64,000 bases of DNA from contig JANRJS010000039.1 of the NCBI GenBank assembly GCA_033763835.1, positions 12,996-76,995 on the forward strand, given 5' to 3'. Positions 60,511-64,000 of the stretch are shown one piece after another (position 1 is the first letter of the stretch; each line of letters begins with the position of its first letter). The stretch comes from JAPKYZ01 sp033763835 (GTDB taxonomy: Bacteria; Acidobacteriota; Terriglobia; Bryobacterales; Bryobacteraceae). A program made the translations under genes and the position numbers. A model generated the notes under the pieces. That model searched no databases, was not told the origin of the DNA, and saw only the letters and a list, made by a program, of their open reading frames with translations.

Positions 60511-61746
60511 TTAGTTCGTCCGCACGCGGAATTCCCGCTTTTCGCCGCACGTGTACCGCACGTCGCGCTTCTCGCCGTAATGGAGTTCGATCGCCATGTC
60601 GGCGACGTGGGTGGGGTAGGGGAAGCACTCCACTTCGACCGTGCCGCGGCGATCCCGCACGGCATCGACGACGACTTCGGTAGGGCGCGCGCGTTCGACA
60701 AACTGTTCGTGTTTGCGCGTCCAAAGATAAGCGGCGTTACCGAGCAGAATCGCGGCGGCGGCGGCGGCGGCAATTGATGGGCGGGTGCGTTCCCGTAAGG
60801 CGACGAATCCGGCGGCGGCGATGACCGAGACGCCCACGCCCGCGATGTAAGTATGTCGGCTTGGGACGAACGGCATGTACGTGAGAAAGCTGTAAGGCAA
60901 GAGCGCGATCGCCATCCAGACCAGCCCAAACGCGGCGGTGATCCAAAGTTCGCGGCTGCGCCTCCAAGCCAAGGCGGCGAGCGCTACCCAACCCGCCACC
61001 CAAAGCGCGCGCGATATGCTGCGGGCGGCAATCCAAACGAAGGGCGCCGAGAGCGAGAACGTCCCGTCGTTGTAGTGCAGGTGCGTGGAGCGGTCGAGGT
61101 AACTGGCGGCGAAGTAGACCAGGGCGGCGGCGGCGAACGGAGCGGTGCGAAGGGCCACAGTCTTCCAAGGCGTGCCGCGCGCAAACCAGATTAAGGCGAA
61201 GAATCCAGTGAGCGACACCGCCGATTCCTTCGACGCCAACGCCAACAAGTAGAACAGCCAGACCAACGCCAGGCGGTCGCGAAGCAGGGCGTGAACGGCG
61301 GCGAGTCCGAACAGCAGCACTAACTGATCGGGCATCGCGGAGTACCAAATGACGGCCTCCTGATGGCCTTGGCGCACAGCAAAAAAGATCGCGGCGGGAA
61401 TCGCCAGACGCCAGCCGATCCGGTCCCAGCAGGCAAGCGCGAGAATCAGCAGGCAGTTGGCGATATGGAGGAGAAGGCTCGCGACGTTGTAAGGCAAATC
61501 GGCGACGCCGAACCAACGGTCCATGAAATGGGTAAGGATCATGAACGTGGCGCGGCATCGGTAAAGCGCGTCGCCCCAAAGATTGGACCAGCTGCCGGGT
61601 TCGCCATACCCGCGCGCGAGCCAGATGACGAGGTAGTCGTCCGAGATCAGCGGTAGAGAGAGCGCGCGCCAATAAGCGGCTACAGCGGCCCCCGCGCAAA
61701 TCGCACCCCAAATTACGAAACGCCGAGCGGAGCGTTCCCCTTCCAT
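60511..61746 (-). CDS. Polytopic membrane protein resembling a GT-C glycosyltransferase
   Basis: A 411-residue protein with ten or more helices. After the first helix comes LPLISDDYLVIWLARG, with an acidic pair where GT-C glycosyltransferases keep their catalytic aspartates, and later GHQEAVIWYSAMPDQLVL. A polyprenyl-sugar-using transferase is plausible. C-terminal 60 residues are soluble (YPTHVADMAIELHYGEK). ATG 61746 follows a GGGAAACGGG site; an upstream ATG at 61776 is less likely. Precedes pyrR. Confidence 0.78.
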   Translation of the reverse strand: MEGERSARRFVIWGAICAGAAVAAYWRALSLPLISDDYLVIWLARGYGEPGSWSNLWGDALYRCRATFMILTHFMDRWFGVADLPYNVASLLLHIANCLLILALACWDRIGWRLAIPAAIFFAVRQGHQEAVIWYSAMPDQLVLLFGLAAVHALLRDRLALVWLFYLLALASKESAVSLTGFFALIWFARGTPWKTVALRTAPFAAAALVYFAASYLDRSTHLHYNDGTFSLSAPFVWIAARSISRALWVAGWVALAALAWRRSRELWITAAFGLVWMAIALLPYSFLTYMPFVPSRHTYIAGVGVSVIAAAGFVALRERTRPSIAAAAAAAILLGNAAYLWTRKHEQFVERARPTEVVVDAVRDRRGTVEVECFPYPTHVADMAIELHYGEKRDVRYTCGEKREFRVRTN

Positions 61747-61830
61747 ACCCGTTTCCCTTTCCCGGCACCGCGCCACCCCTGACGCGGGCCTTAGGAAAAC
61801 TTTACACGGGTTAACGGATTTCCGGAAGTA

Positions 61831-63450
61831 CTAAATTTTTTCGAGACTCGCGAATCGAACGCCCCGGGTCTTCTCGCCGGGTCCTCCCGACAAATGCAAG
61901 ACGGCTTCGAGGCGGCCTTGGCCTTTTGGGAGATCGACGCTCGCAAGGCGAACTTCGGCGAGACCGGCGGGCACGGGGACGGTTCGTTCAACGCCGTTGA
62001 GACGGAAGGTGAGCTGGCACGCCGGTCCTGGGTTCACGAGAAAGCTTGCCGAATACCGTCCGGCTTGCGCAACGTCGACTTCCCAATGACCGAGCGCTTC
62101 GGGTCCCCAGACGGCGCGCGGTCCGCGCCAGTCTTGCTGACTTAGCATCACTGGGTTTTCGTGTGGCGTGCCGATGGGGATGCGGACTGGGTCGAATCCT
62201 TTTTCCGTGACGGAAGCGAACCAGGCATCGTAATCGCGCCGGAGTTGTTCGAGGATCTGCGGATTTTGGGCGGCGACGTCGGTGGACTCGGCGGGGTCTT
62301 TCTCGAGATCGAAAAGTTCCTTGTTCTCGACCAGCTTCCAGCGTTGGTTACGGGCGCAAGCGTTGCGCCATTTCTCCGGCGCGTCGCCACGGTGCCATTG
62401 AAAGCAGATCGTGCGGTCCGATTTCTCGTTCCCGAGAATGTCGCGTCCGTCGAGCGGGCGGTCCGGCAAGGCGACTCCGGCGGCGCGGGCGAGGGTCGGC
62501 AATAGGTCGATGTGGGCCGCGAGGCGATTGTCCGACGTTCCTGGCGTGATTCGCGCGGGCCAGCGGACAAAGCAGGGCACTCGGATGCCTCCTTCGTAGA
62601 CCGAGCCTTTGAGTCCGCGCATACTCGCGTTGAAGCGGCGCTGCTGTGGACCGTTGTCGGTAAGAAAAACCAGGATCGTGTCGCGTTCCAGGTTCAGCTT
62701 CTGAAGATGGGCGAGTAACTTGCCGACATTCGCGTCTAAGTTGCGAACCATTCCGTAGATGCGCGAAGTTACTTCGTCGAGATTCTTATTCCGGAACGGC
62801 TCGACGAATTCCTCCGCGATTTCGAGCGGAGTGTGCGGGGCGTTTGTCGCGATGTAAGTAAAGAACGGCCGGGTGCGGTTCGTCTCGATAAATCGCAACG
62901 CTTCGTCGAAAAAGATATCCGTGCAATAGCCGCGAAACCGCTCCGGTTTCCCGTTGCGCTGCAGCAGAGGGTCGTAGTATCGCTCGCCGCCGGGCGGGTC
63001 CGATGGCTGGCCGATGCCGCCGCCGAAATGAGTCACCGCCGTGTCGAATCCGCGATCGAACGGACGCAGCGGGTAATGGTCGCCTAAATGCCATTTTCCG
63101 AAAATCCCCGTGCGGTAACCGGATTTCCGGAAAACGTCGGCCATCGTTACTTCATCGGGACGCATCATCGAACGGCCGATGTAAGTATCGGTAACTCCGG
63201 TGCGGTAATAATGACGGCCCGTCATCAAGCTCGCGCGGGTAGGCGAGCATACGGGGTTCGAGTGGAACTGCGTGAACTGAACGCCGCCGCGAGCGATGGA
63301 ATCCAAGTTCGGAGTTTCGAGATGCGGATTGCCATGGATCGAGAGATCGCCGTAGCCTTGATCGTCGGAGATCAGAACGATCACGTTGGGGCGGCGCGGA
63401 GCTTGCGCCATCGCGATCGCGGGTGCGGCCAAAAGTTCGCGCCGGGTCAT
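61831..63450 (-). CDS. Exported sulfatase, second paralogue
   Basis: A 539-residue sulfatase with Tat-like start MTRRELLAAPAIAMAQA. CxPxR motif CSPTR (VCSPTRASLMTGR), metal pair SDDQGYG, and FLTDNGPQQRRF. As in the first sulfatase a beta-rich C-terminal extension of about 100 residues follows (HWEVDVAQAGRYSASF, LPKGQGRLEAVLHLS). An ORF extends to 63801 but this upstream text lies inside the next gene in another frame; ATG 63450 overlaps that gene's stop by 4 bp. Confidence 0.92.
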   Translation of the reverse strand: MTRRELLAAPAIAMAQAPRRPNVIVLISDDQGYGDLSIHGNPHLETPNLDSIARGGVQFTQFHSNPVCSPTRASLMTGRHYYRTGVTDTYIGRSMMRPDEVTMADVFRKSGYRTGIFGKWHLGDHYPLRPFDRGFDTAVTHFGGGIGQPSDPPGGERYYDPLLQRNGKPERFRGYCTDIFFDEALRFIETNRTRPFFTYIATNAPHTPLEIAEEFVEPFRNKNLDEVTSRIYGMVRNLDANVGKLLAHLQKLNLERDTILVFLTDNGPQQRRFNASMRGLKGSVYEGGIRVPCFVRWPARITPGTSDNRLAAHIDLLPTLARAAGVALPDRPLDGRDILGNEKSDRTICFQWHRGDAPEKWRNACARNQRWKLVENKELFDLEKDPAESTDVAAQNPQILEQLRRDYDAWFASVTEKGFDPVRIPIGTPHENPVMLSQQDWRGPRAVWGPEALGHWEVDVAQAGRYSASFLVNPGPACQLTFRLNGVERTVPVPAGLAEVRLASVDLPKGQGRLEAVLHLSGGPGEKTRGVRFASLEKI

Positions 63451-64000
63451 GCTCGTTGCAGCCTCATCCGGACGAACTTCATCACCTTGCGGATCGACCA
63501 GATCAGGGCCACCAAAAACGCGGCCACGATGCCCAACACAATCAGCGGATAGTGCATCGTCAGCCATAGCCCCAGCGGCAGGAACAGGTCCTCGGCCACC
63601 GAAACGAAGATGTTCGAGACAGGTTCCGGCGAATGATTCACCGCGACGCGCGTAGCGGCTTTCGCCGCGTGGCTCGAGAGCGCGACGGTTCCGGTGAGAA
63701 GCGCAATGGCCGTGCGTTCCCCGGGGTCGAGCGCGCCCAGCGAAGTAATGGCGAGGGCCGCCGCGCCGATCGGTCGCACGAAGGTGTGGATCGAATCCCA
63801 AAGCGAATCGAACCAGGCGATCTTGTCGGAGACGAACTCGACGACGGTCAGCGCTCCGGCGGCGATCAGCACGGGTGTCGAGCCTAAGTGCAGCATCGTC
63901 TGAAACTGATCGCCCAATTCGATGACTCGAAAACGGATCAATAAACCGAGAACGAAGACCGTCGCGTAAAGACGGATACCGGCGAGAAAGCCGATGCCCG
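63447..64000 (-). CDS. DUF4126 membrane protein, 5' end beyond window
   Basis: Polytopic membrane protein of the DUF4126 family, function unknown. From 64000 inward the frame is open without a start: residues before the TTG at 63941 read GFLAGIRLYATVFVLG and LLIRFRVIELGD, a family-like N-terminus, so the protein begins outside the window and the TTG is not its start. At least 184 residues are seen, with helices such as PVLIAAGALTVVEFV and LVALIWSIRKVMK. Coupled by overlap to the sulfatase that follows. Confidence 0.82.
   Translation of the reverse strand, partial: GIGFLAGIRLYATVFVLGLLIRFRVIELGDQFQTMLHLGSTPVLIAAGALTVVEFVSDKIAWFDSLWDSIHTFVRPIGAAALAITSLGALDPGERTAIALLTGTVALSSHAAKAATRVAVNHSPEPVSNIFVSVAEDLFLPLGLWLTMHYPLIVLGIVAAFLVALIWSIRKVMKFVRMRLQRA

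Noticed and set aside
63447..63941. DUF4126 protein starting at TTG 63941
   Set aside because: The frame remains open to the window end with family-like membrane text, so the start lies outside the window.

Overview
The window is a dense, GC-rich, chromosome-like stretch: about 57 protein genes, one tRNA and one toxin-gene remnant, with no gene-free gap longer than about 200 bases. The gene content suggests an Acidobacteriota member of the Bryobacterales/Solibacter type. The pointers are an Oar-like TonB receptor with an N-terminal carboxypeptidase-regulatory repeat, a Ser/Thr kinase fused to a winged helix, exported sulfatases, a PEP-CTERM protein, several Tat-type signal sequences, UPF0182 and a pyrR-pyrB-pyrC order. 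This placement is inference from content; no marker gene such as 16S rRNA is present. I see no prophage, insertion sequence, CRISPR array or conjugation locus.

Layout. 1-2.3 kb (minus): an edge-truncated small membrane protein, a MaoC-type dehydratase and an exported sulfatase. 2.3-4.4 kb (plus): glycogen debranching enzyme, starting 2 bp from the sulfatase start. 4.4-7.1 kb (minus): an exported M20 peptidase overlapping the ATPase and permease genes of a NitT/TauT-type ABC importer. 7.2-9.6 kb (plus): DinB-like protein, an exported mannonate-dehydratase-like protein and two small membrane proteins, then a broken VapC toxin gene. 9.8-12.0 kb (minus): beta-carbonic anhydrase with a SulP anion transporter. 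12.1-12.9 kb: PEP-CTERM protein. 13.0-16.2 kb (plus): an 816-residue kinase / winged-helix / alpha-beta hydrolase / cyclase-like fusion, and TerC. 16.2-18.6 kb (minus): MFS importer and a D-threonine-aldolase-like enzyme. 18.6-20.0 kb (plus): soluble transhydrogenase. 20.0-25.1 kb (minus): thiolase, OB-fold partner, aminotransferase, TPR protein, orphan NMT1-type binding protein and DoxX, mostly overlapping. 25.1-27.5 kb (plus): an ECF sigma factor, zinc-binding anti-sigma factor, exported protein and small protein, each start overlapping the previous stop.

27.5-42.2 kb (minus): PrmA, acyl-CoA ligase, M14 peptidase, TonB receptor, SPFH protein and an RND efflux pair. 42.2-47.4 kb (plus): two TPR proteins, RNase III, phenylalanine hydroxylase and alkaline phosphatase. 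47.4-51.9 kb (minus): AccC, AccB, an M24 peptidase, quinone oxidoreductase, an unrecognised protein and tRNA-Arg(UCU). 52.1-52.8 kb (plus): an exported VirB10-like protein. 52.8-61.7 kb (minus): copper-type P-ATPase, UPF0182, PyrC, PyrB, PyrR and a GT-C-like membrane protein. 61.8-64 kb (minus): a second exported sulfatase and an edge-truncated DUF4126 protein.

The functional theme is a heterotrophic envelope lifestyle: exported sulfatases, peptidases, phosphatase and a large TonB receptor for scavenging, plus ordinary biosynthesis (fatty acid, pyrimidine, RNA and ribosome modification). The least ordinary items are the four-domain signalling fusion at 13.0 kb, the compact sigma/anti-sigma unit at 25.1 kb, the split ABC importer whose only candidate binding protein lies 15 kb away, and the thiolase partner reduced to an OB fold.
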